DNA from: Promethearchaeota archaeon
GTDB lineage: Archaea > Asgardarchaeota > Lokiarchaeia > Sigynarchaeales > SOKP01
DNA length: 64,000 nt
Reading direction: 5' to 3'
Assembly: GCA_016839635.1 (NCBI GenBank)
Contig: JAEOTV010000068.1
Span: 1-64,000, forward strand
The first letter of the stretch is position 1, and each line of letters begins with the position of its first letter. The translations under genes and the position numbers were made by a program. Below are positions 55,157 to 62,663 of this stretch, piece by piece. The notes below the pieces were generated by a model that searched no databases, was not told the DNA's origin, and worked only from the letters and a program-made list of their open reading frames with translations.

Positions 55157-55931
55157 TAGTATTTTTGAACAAAGTAAGATGAAAACTTTTATTGTTCAGC
55201 TAAAAAGATCATTTGTAATAACAAAAAAAGATCTAAAAATTTACTATAATAAGCCGCCTGTTTTAATTCAGGGGATACTCTTTCCGATAATACTTTTCAT
55301 AGCACTAACACTTGGTAGGAGTGTACAACCGATCTATTTGATTTCAGGTTTGATGGCTATGATAATATTTTTAACATCAACTTCAATTGGACCTATCGTT
55401 TTTCCTTGGGAAACTATGAGAAGAACATTCGAAAGATTAGTAACATGCCCAATATCGATAAAAACTATATTAATAGGCAGTGTGTGGAGTACATTTATAT
55501 ATGGAATTATTTTTTCTTCAATACCTCTAATAATTGGGATTATTTTTTTAGTATCTGAACTAACAATAAATATTATCCTTATTATTCTTGGAATGGTTAT
55601 AGCAGGTCTAGCCTTTGCTTGTTTCAGTCTAATACTTTCAGTTCCATCGACAGATACTCCAGGAAATACAATGGTTTTTACAGTACTCATTAAATTTCCA
55701 TTGGTATTCATGAGCCCTTTATTTGTGCCAATAACTTTATCACCAATTGCTTTTATTTCTCCATTAACATATTTCATTGACATTATAAATGTGGGTCTAG
55801 GAAGTATTAGTGCGTTTGGGCCATTAGGAGTATTATTTGATATTGGTATCTTAATAGCTTTTGGTTTTGGTTTTCTATTCTTAGCATTTTTTCTACATGG
55901 AAAGACTCTAGAAAGACGATTTCGAGGATAA
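55149..55931 (+). CDS. ABC-2-type exporter permease
   Basis: Membrane partner of the ATPase, 260 residues with six membrane segments. The ABC-2 pattern is seen from KKDLKIYYNKPPVLIQGILF (first segment) through FPWETMRRTFERLVTCPISI (cytosolic coupling-helix loop) to the terminal FLAFFLHGKTLERRF. The ATG at 55149 lies 6 nt after GAGGTG and overlaps the preceding gene. Earlier in-frame starts at 55131 are less likely. The substrate may be a drug, lipid or metal complex; it is unproven. Confidence 0.93.
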   Translation: MSDSIFEQSKMKTFIVQLKRSFVITKKDLKIYYNKPPVLIQGILFPIILFIALTLGRSVQPIYLISGLMAMIIFLTSTSIGPIVFPWETMRRTFERLVTCPISIKTILIGSVWSTFIYGIIFSSIPLIIGIIFLVSELTINIILIILGMVIAGLAFACFSLILSVPSTDTPGNTMVFTVLIKFPLVFMSPLFVPITLSPIAFISPLTYFIDIINVGLGSISAFGPLGVLFDIGILIAFGFGFLFLAFFLHGKTLERRFRG

Positions 55932-55967
55932 TATTTAATTTAAAAATTCTTTTTTCTTTTTAGTTTT

Positions 55968-56651
55968 TCAAAAATTAAATTCAAAAAGAAGAGCATTTCC
56001 GTTTTTACCAACTATTTTAAGCATGTCCATTTTTCTAAGGCAATAACTTAATTTTTGAGCTAATCTTAAAGGTTTCTTTAGTTTTTCCGCTAATTCTTTG
56101 TTTGAAAAAGGAATGCCAATATTTTTAGGAATAAAGTGCAAGAAGTCAATTGGATTATTGAATTTTTTACTCTCTATTACTCTGAGTAATTTCTTATCAT
56201 GAATCCTCCAACCGCTTGTTTTCCAACTTCCGCTGTCACTTTTTGAACGAATTTCTTCAATTTGAACCAACACAATTTCAATGGCGAAATCAGGATGAGA
56301 GATCATTTTAGGGATTCTTATTAATTCCTTGAATATATCTATATAAGAAGAATGGATCGGAGATAATCTTCTTCGAATAATCTTATTCAATTGGGTATCA
56401 AAATTAACAATCCACTTGTCCTGAATAATGGGATGGACTAACTTAACTTTATTTTTTTGTAACAGATTCTCAATTTTGTTTCTAATCTTCGAGAAATTTG
56501 TTGTTTGTATTTCAATCAGAAGGTCATCTCTAACGATATCTACAATGTATTTCCCAACTTTCTTTTCAAGTTGATCATTAGATTCACTATATAACCATTT
56601 TAAGTCTGTATGAAGAGTGGTTTCATTTAAAGTACCAATTTGATATAGCAT
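55968..56651 (-). CDS. Predicted PD-(D/E)XK nuclease-like protein
   Basis: A 227-residue protein. The N-terminal half has the pattern of a small PD-(D/E)XK nuclease: IGTLNETTLHTDLKWLYSES, then VGKYIVDIVRDDLLIEIQTT with D38, E47 and Q49 as probable metal ligands. The C-terminal half is winged-helix-like (LAEKLKKPLRLAQKLSYCLR). I think it belongs to an uncharacterised archaeal/bacterial family (DUF8091-like), but cannot confirm. It is a single gene on the minus strand between the ABC exporter and a HTH gene, with no restriction or defence partner visible. Confidence 0.65.
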   Translation of the reverse strand: MLYQIGTLNETTLHTDLKWLYSESNDQLEKKVGKYIVDIVRDDLLIEIQTTNFSKIRNKIENLLQKNKVKLVHPIIQDKWIVNFDTQLNKIIRRRLSPIHSSYIDIFKELIRIPKMISHPDFAIEIVLVQIEEIRSKSDSGSWKTSGWRIHDKKLLRVIESKKFNNPIDFLHFIPKNIGIPFSNKELAEKLKKPLRLAQKLSYCLRKMDMLKIVGKNGNALLFEFNF

Positions 56652-56731
56652 GATAAAGTCTAGGATTAGATATTAGAGTTTTGATTTAAAAAGGAGGTAA
56701 TATCAGAATATTAAGCAATTTTTTAAAAATT

Positions 56732-57064
56732 TTAATCTTCCATTATTGCATTGTACAAAAATCCAATCCCTCTTGGAGTAGCTTTCCAACCAGATTTTGT
56801 ATTTACGATATAAAATAGTTGTTCTAACATTGATAAGTGATAATTTAAAGCATCTCCTACTTCTTTAAAGCTATCCTTTAATTCTTCAAAAGTTTTAACA
56901 TTGATCCCAATGAATTTTAATAATTCTCTTCTTGTTTGATTCATCATCGTTCTGTATGCTCGTTTATGATCCTCCTTATGGTCAATATTTTTAGTTAATT
57001 GTAAATAATCTGTCATTTCATCCTCAGTTAATTTACATATTTTTATAATTTCTTTCATGTCCAT
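56732..57064 (-). CDS. Winged-helix DNA-binding protein
   Basis: A 110-residue small regulator with a likely wHTH: TMMNQTRRELLKFIGINVKT, ELKDSFKEVGDALNYHLSML and EQLFYIVNTKSGWKATPRGI. It looks like an ArsR/PadR-sized regulator without a recognisable sensor domain. It lies divergent from the PadR gene at 57246, with 181 nt between the starts, and both could act on the shared intergenic region, including the duplicated 29-nt element. Confidence 0.75.
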   Translation of the reverse strand: MDMKEIIKICKLTEDEMTDYLQLTKNIDHKEDHKRAYRTMMNQTRRELLKFIGINVKTFEELKDSFKEVGDALNYHLSMLEQLFYIVNTKSGWKATPRGIGFLYNAIMED

Positions 57065-57144
57065 AAATTTCTCACTTATTTTTTTTTATCATTTACACTA
57101 ATTTAATTTGATTAAAAGAGCAAATACTTTCCCATTTTTTTTAT

Positions 57145-57232
57145 ATATTGTCATTTTCCATTTTTTGCAAATATTTAAATATATTATCTACTTATTTTTT
57201 CTTATATTGTCATTTTTAATAAAATGCAAATA
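57145..57232. promoter_or_regulatory. Tandem 29-nt direct repeat in the PadR-operon promoter
   Basis: Copies at 57145-57173 and 57204-57232 share ATATTGTCATTTT, then eight variable bases, then TGCAAATA, so 21 conserved positions flank an unconserved spacer. The copies are 59 nt apart. A TATA-like TTTAAATATAT lies between them. The 13 + 8 + 8 layout in front of a PadR gene suggests two operator sites for a dimeric regulator, PadR or the divergent small regulator. Confidence 0.6.
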
Positions 57233-57245
57233 ATAATGATTTACA

Positions 57246-57854
57246 ATGACTCAAAATTATACTTTGAAACATCGAGCATTTGTCATTTTAGGCTTAATAA
57301 GTGAGAAAATGCATGAAGGGGGATGCCATGCTTATGATATTAATAAGAGAATTGAAGAACGAGGAATGAGAGATTGGACAAACATAGGTGTAGATTTCTC
57401 CTTCTCTACTATATATAGAACCTTAGATAGATTAGAAAATGATGAATTAGTAGAGAGTTTTGAAGAAGAAATTGATAATAGGACAAGAAAAAATTATAAG
57501 ATAACTGAATTTGGTTATGATATATTAAAAAAAAAGGTTTATAATGTATTATACAATTATATTGGGAAAATGGATGAGGACTTTTATGTTGCATTTTCAA
57601 TGTTTCCAATTTTAAGTCTTGAAGAGCAAATTGAAGCATTTAGCCATACTTTAGAAATTATAAAAACACACAGAAAAGAGCTAAAAAATATGCTAGATGA
57701 AATGTTATCGAATTTTTCAGGGATGCCAATCAATGTAACAGGACTTTTTATACACCCAATTAAAATTCTCGAAACTGATGAAGAATTCTTTGAGATGGTT
57801 CTGGAAGAAGTCAAGAAAGTTGAAGGAAATATTGGCCCTGATGATTATAACTAA
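57246..57854 (+). CDS. PadR-family transcriptional regulator
   Basis: A 202-residue regulator. The N-terminal wHTH has KHRAFVILGLISEKMHEGGC, DINKRIEERGMRDWTNIGVD and FSFSTIYRTLDRLENDELVE. The rest is helical (PadR C-terminal domain, dimerising). PadR proteins repress operons that respond to phenolic compounds or drugs. The stop lies 17 nt before the next gene, so it heads a long operon (57246 to beyond 64000). A duplicated 29-nt element lies just upstream. Confidence 0.9.
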   Translation: MTQNYTLKHRAFVILGLISEKMHEGGCHAYDINKRIEERGMRDWTNIGVDFSFSTIYRTLDRLENDELVESFEEEIDNRTRKNYKITEFGYDILKKKVYNVLYNYIGKMDEDFYVAFSMFPILSLEEQIEAFSHTLEIIKTHRKELKNMLDEMLSNFSGMPINVTGLFIHPIKILETDEEFFEMVLEEVKKVEGNIGPDDYN

Positions 57855-57871
57855 AAAAAGGTAATTATTGA

Positions 57872-59008
57872 ATGAAACACATGGTTAAAGATTTTATACA
57901 TAGAATTGGTCATCATTGTGAATCATCCTCAATGAGGGATCTATTCGAATATTATGGATTTCCAATGTCTGAACCAATGGCATTTGGATTGGATGCTACG
58001 ATGGGCTTTGGATTTTTTGATATTTCAGGTCAGACTTCCTTTATGCCTAAATCAGACATCCCATTCTTCTTAGGAGGGAAACAAGGTACGATTGAACCAA
58101 ACAGTCTAGCATGCCGATTACTAGGTATTACACTTAGAAAACAATCATTCACTAATACAAATAAAGCTTGGGACGTTTCCAAGAATATGTTGGACCAAGA
58201 TATTCCACTTCTCTTAAGAGTAGATATTGCATATATGCCTTACGAAAGATTAGAAGAGGAAACGGATGAGGCTCATTTTGGAGGACATGCGGTAGTTTTA
58301 GGTGGATACGATGAGGAAAAGATGATCGCTTATATAAGCGATACGGAATTTGAAGGGTTTCAAGAAGTTCCTATTGATATTCTTAAGAGAGCGAGGAGTT
58401 CTACTCATGGACCAAAATTCATGCTTCCGGGTAATGCACAATTCTCAATGATGCGGCGTCCAGATGGAAAGCACCCACCATTAGCGGCTGGTGTTAAGCT
58501 TGCAATTCAAAAGGTCGTAAATAACATGCTACGTCCTTCAATGAACTATAATGGTATCCAAGGATTGAAAGGATTTGCGAATTCTGTACTCACATGGGGA
58601 GATAAATTAAATAAATCCATTACAAATTCAAAAGGAAAAGAGATCTCCCTTTCTCGTCTAATGTTTGAGCTTGTTCATGGCTACATTGAAACCTGGGGTA
58701 CTGGGGGAGGCTCATTCAGAAAGCTCTATAAGGAGTTTTTAGAAGAATTATTAGTACATCCTGAGCTTAAGGAAGGCCCTAAGGCATGGAATTCTGATGA
58801 ATTTGGTATTCTTGAAGAATGTATCCCTATAATTGATGATTCTGCCCAAAATTGGACTCTGATTGCAGAAACATTAAAGAAAGCGGGGGATGAATATAAG
58901 GATGATTGCATAAACCATGTGGATTTTGTTGAATTACATAAAGTTGCGAAATACATTCTTACCAGGGAAGAAGAATTATTTACCAAATTATCAAAAATTA
59001 AAATTTAG
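57872..59008 (+). CDS. BtrH-like / DUF4872 family protein
   Basis: A 378-residue protein. The N-terminal domain (about 1-165) matches BtrH, the butirosin biosynthetic acyltransferase-like protein, with a papain-like layout: C16 in HHCESSSMRDLFEYYG, H139 in FGGHAVVLGGYDEE, and D157 in ISDTEF. The region after about 200 (GVKLAIQKVVNNMLRP... and TWGTGGGSFRKLY) is DUF4872-like. BtrH transfers a gamma-glutamyl-like acyl group to an aminoglycoside. Here an amide- or ester-forming or -cleaving role on a small molecule is plausible but not shown. It is second in the PadR operon. Confidence 0.82.
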   Translation: MKHMVKDFIHRIGHHCESSSMRDLFEYYGFPMSEPMAFGLDATMGFGFFDISGQTSFMPKSDIPFFLGGKQGTIEPNSLACRLLGITLRKQSFTNTNKAWDVSKNMLDQDIPLLLRVDIAYMPYERLEEETDEAHFGGHAVVLGGYDEEKMIAYISDTEFEGFQEVPIDILKRARSSTHGPKFMLPGNAQFSMMRRPDGKHPPLAAGVKLAIQKVVNNMLRPSMNYNGIQGLKGFANSVLTWGDKLNKSITNSKGKEISLSRLMFELVHGYIETWGTGGGSFRKLYKEFLEELLVHPELKEGPKAWNSDEFGILEECIPIIDDSAQNWTLIAETLKKAGDEYKDDCINHVDFVELHKVAKYILTREEELFTKLSKIKI

Positions 59009-59019
59009 GAGTGAATCAA

Positions 59020-59451
59020 ATGGTAGACAATAATTTAGCTGCGCCTTGTGGGGTTTATTGCGGCGCATGTCGGCAGTACCTTCTTGGAAAAAAAGACATG
59101 TTGGAAAAGAGAGGGTATAAACAAGGTTGTGAAGGTTGTAGAATTCGAAATAAAAATTGTGCTTTTATAAGAAGAGACTGTAATCAATTAAGGAAAAAAG
59201 AATTAGAATTTTGTTATGAATGTGAGAATTTTCCATGTCAAAAATTACAAAAACTTGATAATCGTTATAGTGAAAGGTATTATGTGAATATGATTAAGAA
59301 TTTAGAGAGAATTAAAGAGATTGGAGTTGATAAATGGCTCCAAGAGCAACAAGAACTCTATACTTGCCCCGAATGTGGAGGTGAGATTTGTGTTCACGAT
59401 GCTGAATGTTTTGATTGTGGAAATAAAATTAATCCAAATAAAAAAAATTAA
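59020..59451 (+). CDS. DUF3795 family cysteine-rich protein
   Basis: A 143-residue protein from the ATG at 59020 (a GTG at 59011 would add three). Motifs are CGVYCGACRQYL, CEGCRIRNKNC, CYECENFPCQKLQKL and a C-terminal zinc ribbon (CPECGGEIC, CFDCGNKI). It shares all these with the frameshifted copy at 27114. The family is common in anaerobes with unknown role, and the many Cys suggest zinc or Fe-S binding. It is the third gene of the PadR operon. Confidence 0.9.
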   Translation: MVDNNLAAPCGVYCGACRQYLLGKKDMLEKRGYKQGCEGCRIRNKNCAFIRRDCNQLRKKELEFCYECENFPCQKLQKLDNRYSERYYVNMIKNLERIKEIGVDKWLQEQQELYTCPECGGEICVHDAECFDCGNKINPNKKN

Positions 59452-59459
59452 GAAAAAAA

Positions 59460-60131
59460 ATGTCATATAAGGAACCCTATACTGAACAGTTACGAAAAAA
59501 ATTTCTTAAATACATTAAGGAGACGTTTAAATTACTTCCGGAGATGGAAAACCCGAAAGTACTTGAATTAGGTTGTGGCTCTGGTCTTGTCAGCATCGAA
59601 CTTGCGAACTTGAGCAATGGTGATATCATTGCAATAGACATTGACCAGACACTCTTAGATCTGTTAAATAAAAAAATACAGAAAAGAAATCTTACAAATA
59701 GAATTACTACTAAAAGAATGGATCTTTTAAAGAATGACTTTCCAAATAGATTTTTTGATCTAATCTGGGAGGAAGGCGTGGTGCAAATAATTGGTTTTAA
59801 GAAAAGTTTTGAAGCATGCCATCGTATTCTAAAGGATGGGGGGTTTTTTGTAATTGGACAAGCTATTAAAACAATGGAAAAAAATCATGATTTGATATCT
59901 AAGAGTGGTTTTGAACTTATCAAACAAAAAAATTGGCCTGAAGGCTGTTGGTGGAGAGAATATTATGAACCATTGGAAAGTAAAATCAAGGAGATTCGTG
60001 AAGAAAAAGAAGATTCTAGTCTATTCAAAAATATTGAAGTTATTGAAGCTGAAATTCAATGGGTAAAAGCTAATCCCAAAGAAAGTGATTGTGCTCATTA
60101 TATTTTACAAAAAATAAAAGCCAAAATATGA
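59460..60131 (+). CDS. Class I SAM-dependent methyltransferase
   Basis: A 223-residue soluble methyltransferase. Motif I is VLELGCGSGLVSIELA (about 34-49), motif II IIAIDIDQTLL, and the post-motif FEACHRILKDGGFFVIGQAI. A late region with WPEGCWWREYYEPLESKI is unusual. The target may be a metabolite or the same antibiotic-like compound handled by the operon. It is fourth in the PadR operon, between DUF3795 and the UvrA-like genes, with 8 nt to the preceding stop. Confidence 0.9.
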   Translation: MSYKEPYTEQLRKKFLKYIKETFKLLPEMENPKVLELGCGSGLVSIELANLSNGDIIAIDIDQTLLDLLNKKIQKRNLTNRITTKRMDLLKNDFPNRFFDLIWEEGVVQIIGFKKSFEACHRILKDGGFFVIGQAIKTMEKNHDLISKSGFELIKQKNWPEGCWWREYYEPLESKIKEIREEKEDSSLFKNIEVIEAEIQWVKANPKESDCAHYILQKIKAKI

Positions 60132-60143
60132 AGGATTATTAAA

Positions 60144-62645
60144 ATGGATGTTATAAAAGTTAAAGGCGCAAGAATTCATAATTTAAAAGATATTAATGTA
60201 GATATTCCTAAAGGGAAGTTGATTCTTATAACAGGCGTATCTGGATCGGGAAAATCGAGCTTAGCTTTCGACATTATCTTTGATGAGGGAATGAATAGAT
60301 ATCTTCAATCGATTGGTTTTCCTCCTAAATTTGAAGATGATAAACCCTTTGATATGATTGAAGGATTAAGTCCAACTGTTGCAGTTGAGCAAAGAACTAC
60401 CCGTGTATTTAATCCAAGATCAACTGTGGGAACAAAAACTGGCATATATGGATTAATGCGTATGTTATATACAACTGAAGGTATTTTAATATGTCCAATT
60501 TGTAAGGAACCAGTAAATCAGAACACCTTAGAATGTGAGATATGTGGAATGGTGGTGGAACGTAAGCAAATCAAGCATTTTTCCTTTAATGAACCTTCGG
60601 GAATGTGTTTAGAATGCAAAGGGAGAGGTTACAAAATGCTTCTAACAGAAGAAATGATTGTTCAAGATTATAACAGAAATCTTATACAAATTACAAAAGC
60701 AGGTTCTGCTGTTTTTGCAGACCAAATCCGATTTGTGGAACAATTACCAAATTTTTATAATTTTGATATAAATACACCCTTTAAGGATTTACCAGATGAA
60801 ATTAAGCAGGTATTTCTATATGGTAGTGGAAAGAAGCTCAGATTTCAATGGGAATCTAAAACTTTTACTGGTGAGTTAGAGCGCGTTTTTGAAGGTGTGA
60901 TTCCTCATATAAAAAGAGCTTTAAAAGAAAGTAAGAGTGCTTATAGAAGGCATAAGATTCATAATAATTTTATGACAAAAAAGAAATGTGACGAGTGTAA
61001 TGGTTATAAAATTAATGAGCAAGCTCGTGAAATAAAGATTGGGGATAAACATATAGGAGAATTAGCCTTGATTCCCGTTGATGATTTAATCTTATTTCTT
61101 GAAAACCTTACTGATCAAGATACTAAAAGTCCACAGGGTAAATCTATTAGAAAGAGTATATTGGAAAGCCTAAACCGGATGGTTAATGTTGGATTAAAGT
61201 ACTTGCATTTGCACCGAACATTACCAACATTGAGTGGTGGTGAACTTCAAAGACTTTCACTAATGACTCATCTAGATGCAGGGCTTGATTCTTTAATTTA
61301 TATTTTAGACGAACCAAGTATGAGTCTACATGAACGTGAAAAAGATTCTTTAATTGAAATTTTAAAGCAATTGAAAGATTTAGGAAATACAATTATTGTC
61401 GTTGAACATGATAAGAGGTTTATTGATATTGCTGATGAGATAATTGATATTGGTCCAAGCGCAGGTATAGATGGTGGGGAAATTGTATATCAAGGTAACC
61501 TAGAAGGAATTGTTAACACCAAAAAATCTTACACCGGGCAATTTCTTGCAGGTATTATTAAATTACCGAAAAAATCTAAAGAATCAAGAAGAGCTATAGA
61601 TAAGAACACAAATTATTTAATTCTAAAGAATGCAAATACTAACAATTTAAAGGATGTAAGTGTCAAATTTCCTTTAGGTTTAATGGTGGGAATTGCTGGA
61701 GTTTCTGGTTCTGGTAAAAGTTCTCTGGTTTTAGATACATTGGTTCCTTTATTAAAACCCTTTTTTAAAAGAGGAACAAAGAATCAGAAAGAAAAGAAGG
61801 AAGAAAACGGTGAAGAAGAAGATAATAATGAGGATTTTTTAGATTATTCTGGACAAGTGGAAGGTTCGGAAAAAATTAATGGAGTAATTGTTGTTAATCA
61901 AAAACCTATTTCTCGAGTTCGAACCTCTACTCCATGTTCATATATAGGGATATGGGATAAGATTAGAAACATTTTTGCCAAAACTGCAGAAGCTAAAAAG
62001 CGAAAATTTACCGCCGGACATTTTTCTTACAATTCGGAGCGAGGGCGTTGTCCAGCTTGTAAAGGGCAAGGAGTTCAAGACCTACAAGTGTCATTCCTCA
62101 CTAGCTTTGAAATACCTTGTAAAGAATGTAAAGGTTTAAGATATAAACCAGAGATTTTAGAAGTTAAGTACAAAGGAAAATCAATATCGGATGTGTTAGG
62201 GATGACTGTAAATGAAGCTAAGGATTTATTTAAAACACAAGAAAACATCTCAAAAGTTCTTAAAATCTTAGATGAAATTGGAATGGGTTATATTGAACTA
62301 GGACAACCTGCTCCTACTCTAAGTGGAGGGGAAGCACAGCGAATAAAATTAGCTAAAGAATTAGGTAAAGTTAGAAAAGGTAAAGCTCTTTACATTTTAG
62401 ATGAACCTACAGTTGGTCTGTCATTTTATGATGCAATTAAACTTATGGAGTTGTTAGAAAAATTAGTTCAAGAAGGAAATTCAGTCCTAATTATTGAACA
62501 TGATCCCGAGATTTTATCAAATTGTGATTATATTATCGAATTGGGCCCTGAGGGTGGCCCTAAAGGAGGAGAAATTATTGCACAGGGTAATCCTAAAGAA
62601 ATAATATTAAATAAAGAATCCAATACTGGACCATATCTTAATTAA
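60144..62645 (+). CDS. UvrA-like ABC ATPase (first of two)
   Basis: An 833-residue member of the UvrA/DrrC-like family, shorter than classical UvrA (about 940). ABC module 1 has Walker A GVSGSGKSSL (31-40), a zinc module (C117-x2-C120, C131-x2-C134, and C155-x2-C158 in CLECKGRG), signature LSGGELQRLS, and ILDEPS. Module 2 has GVSGSGKSSLVLD, then zinc pairs CPACKGQG and CKECKG, LSGGEAQRIKLAKEL and ILDEPTVGLS. An acidic insert (KKEENGEEEDNNEDF) splits module 2 near residue 555. It probably binds damaged or drug-bound DNA, or a ribosome/other target; lack of uvrB and uvrC here argues against ordinary excision repair. It is the fifth gene of the PadR operon. Confidence 0.92.
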   Translation: MDVIKVKGARIHNLKDINVDIPKGKLILITGVSGSGKSSLAFDIIFDEGMNRYLQSIGFPPKFEDDKPFDMIEGLSPTVAVEQRTTRVFNPRSTVGTKTGIYGLMRMLYTTEGILICPICKEPVNQNTLECEICGMVVERKQIKHFSFNEPSGMCLECKGRGYKMLLTEEMIVQDYNRNLIQITKAGSAVFADQIRFVEQLPNFYNFDINTPFKDLPDEIKQVFLYGSGKKLRFQWESKTFTGELERVFEGVIPHIKRALKESKSAYRRHKIHNNFMTKKKCDECNGYKINEQAREIKIGDKHIGELALIPVDDLILFLENLTDQDTKSPQGKSIRKSILESLNRMVNVGLKYLHLHRTLPTLSGGELQRLSLMTHLDAGLDSLIYILDEPSMSLHEREKDSLIEILKQLKDLGNTIIVVEHDKRFIDIADEIIDIGPSAGIDGGEIVYQGNLEGIVNTKKSYTGQFLAGIIKLPKKSKESRRAIDKNTNYLILKNANTNNLKDVSVKFPLGLMVGIAGVSGSGKSSLVLDTLVPLLKPFFKRGTKNQKEKKEENGEEEDNNEDFLDYSGQVEGSEKINGVIVVNQKPISRVRTSTPCSYIGIWDKIRNIFAKTAEAKKRKFTAGHFSYNSERGRCPACKGQGVQDLQVSFLTSFEIPCKECKGLRYKPEILEVKYKGKSISDVLGMTVNEAKDLFKTQENISKVLKILDEIGMGYIELGQPAPTLSGGEAQRIKLAKELGKVRKGKALYILDEPTVGLSFYDAIKLMELLEKLVQEGNSVLIIEHDPEILSNCDYIIELGPEGGPKGGEIIAQGNPKEIILNKESNTGPYLN

Positions 62646-62663
62646 ATAATATTTTATTAAACT

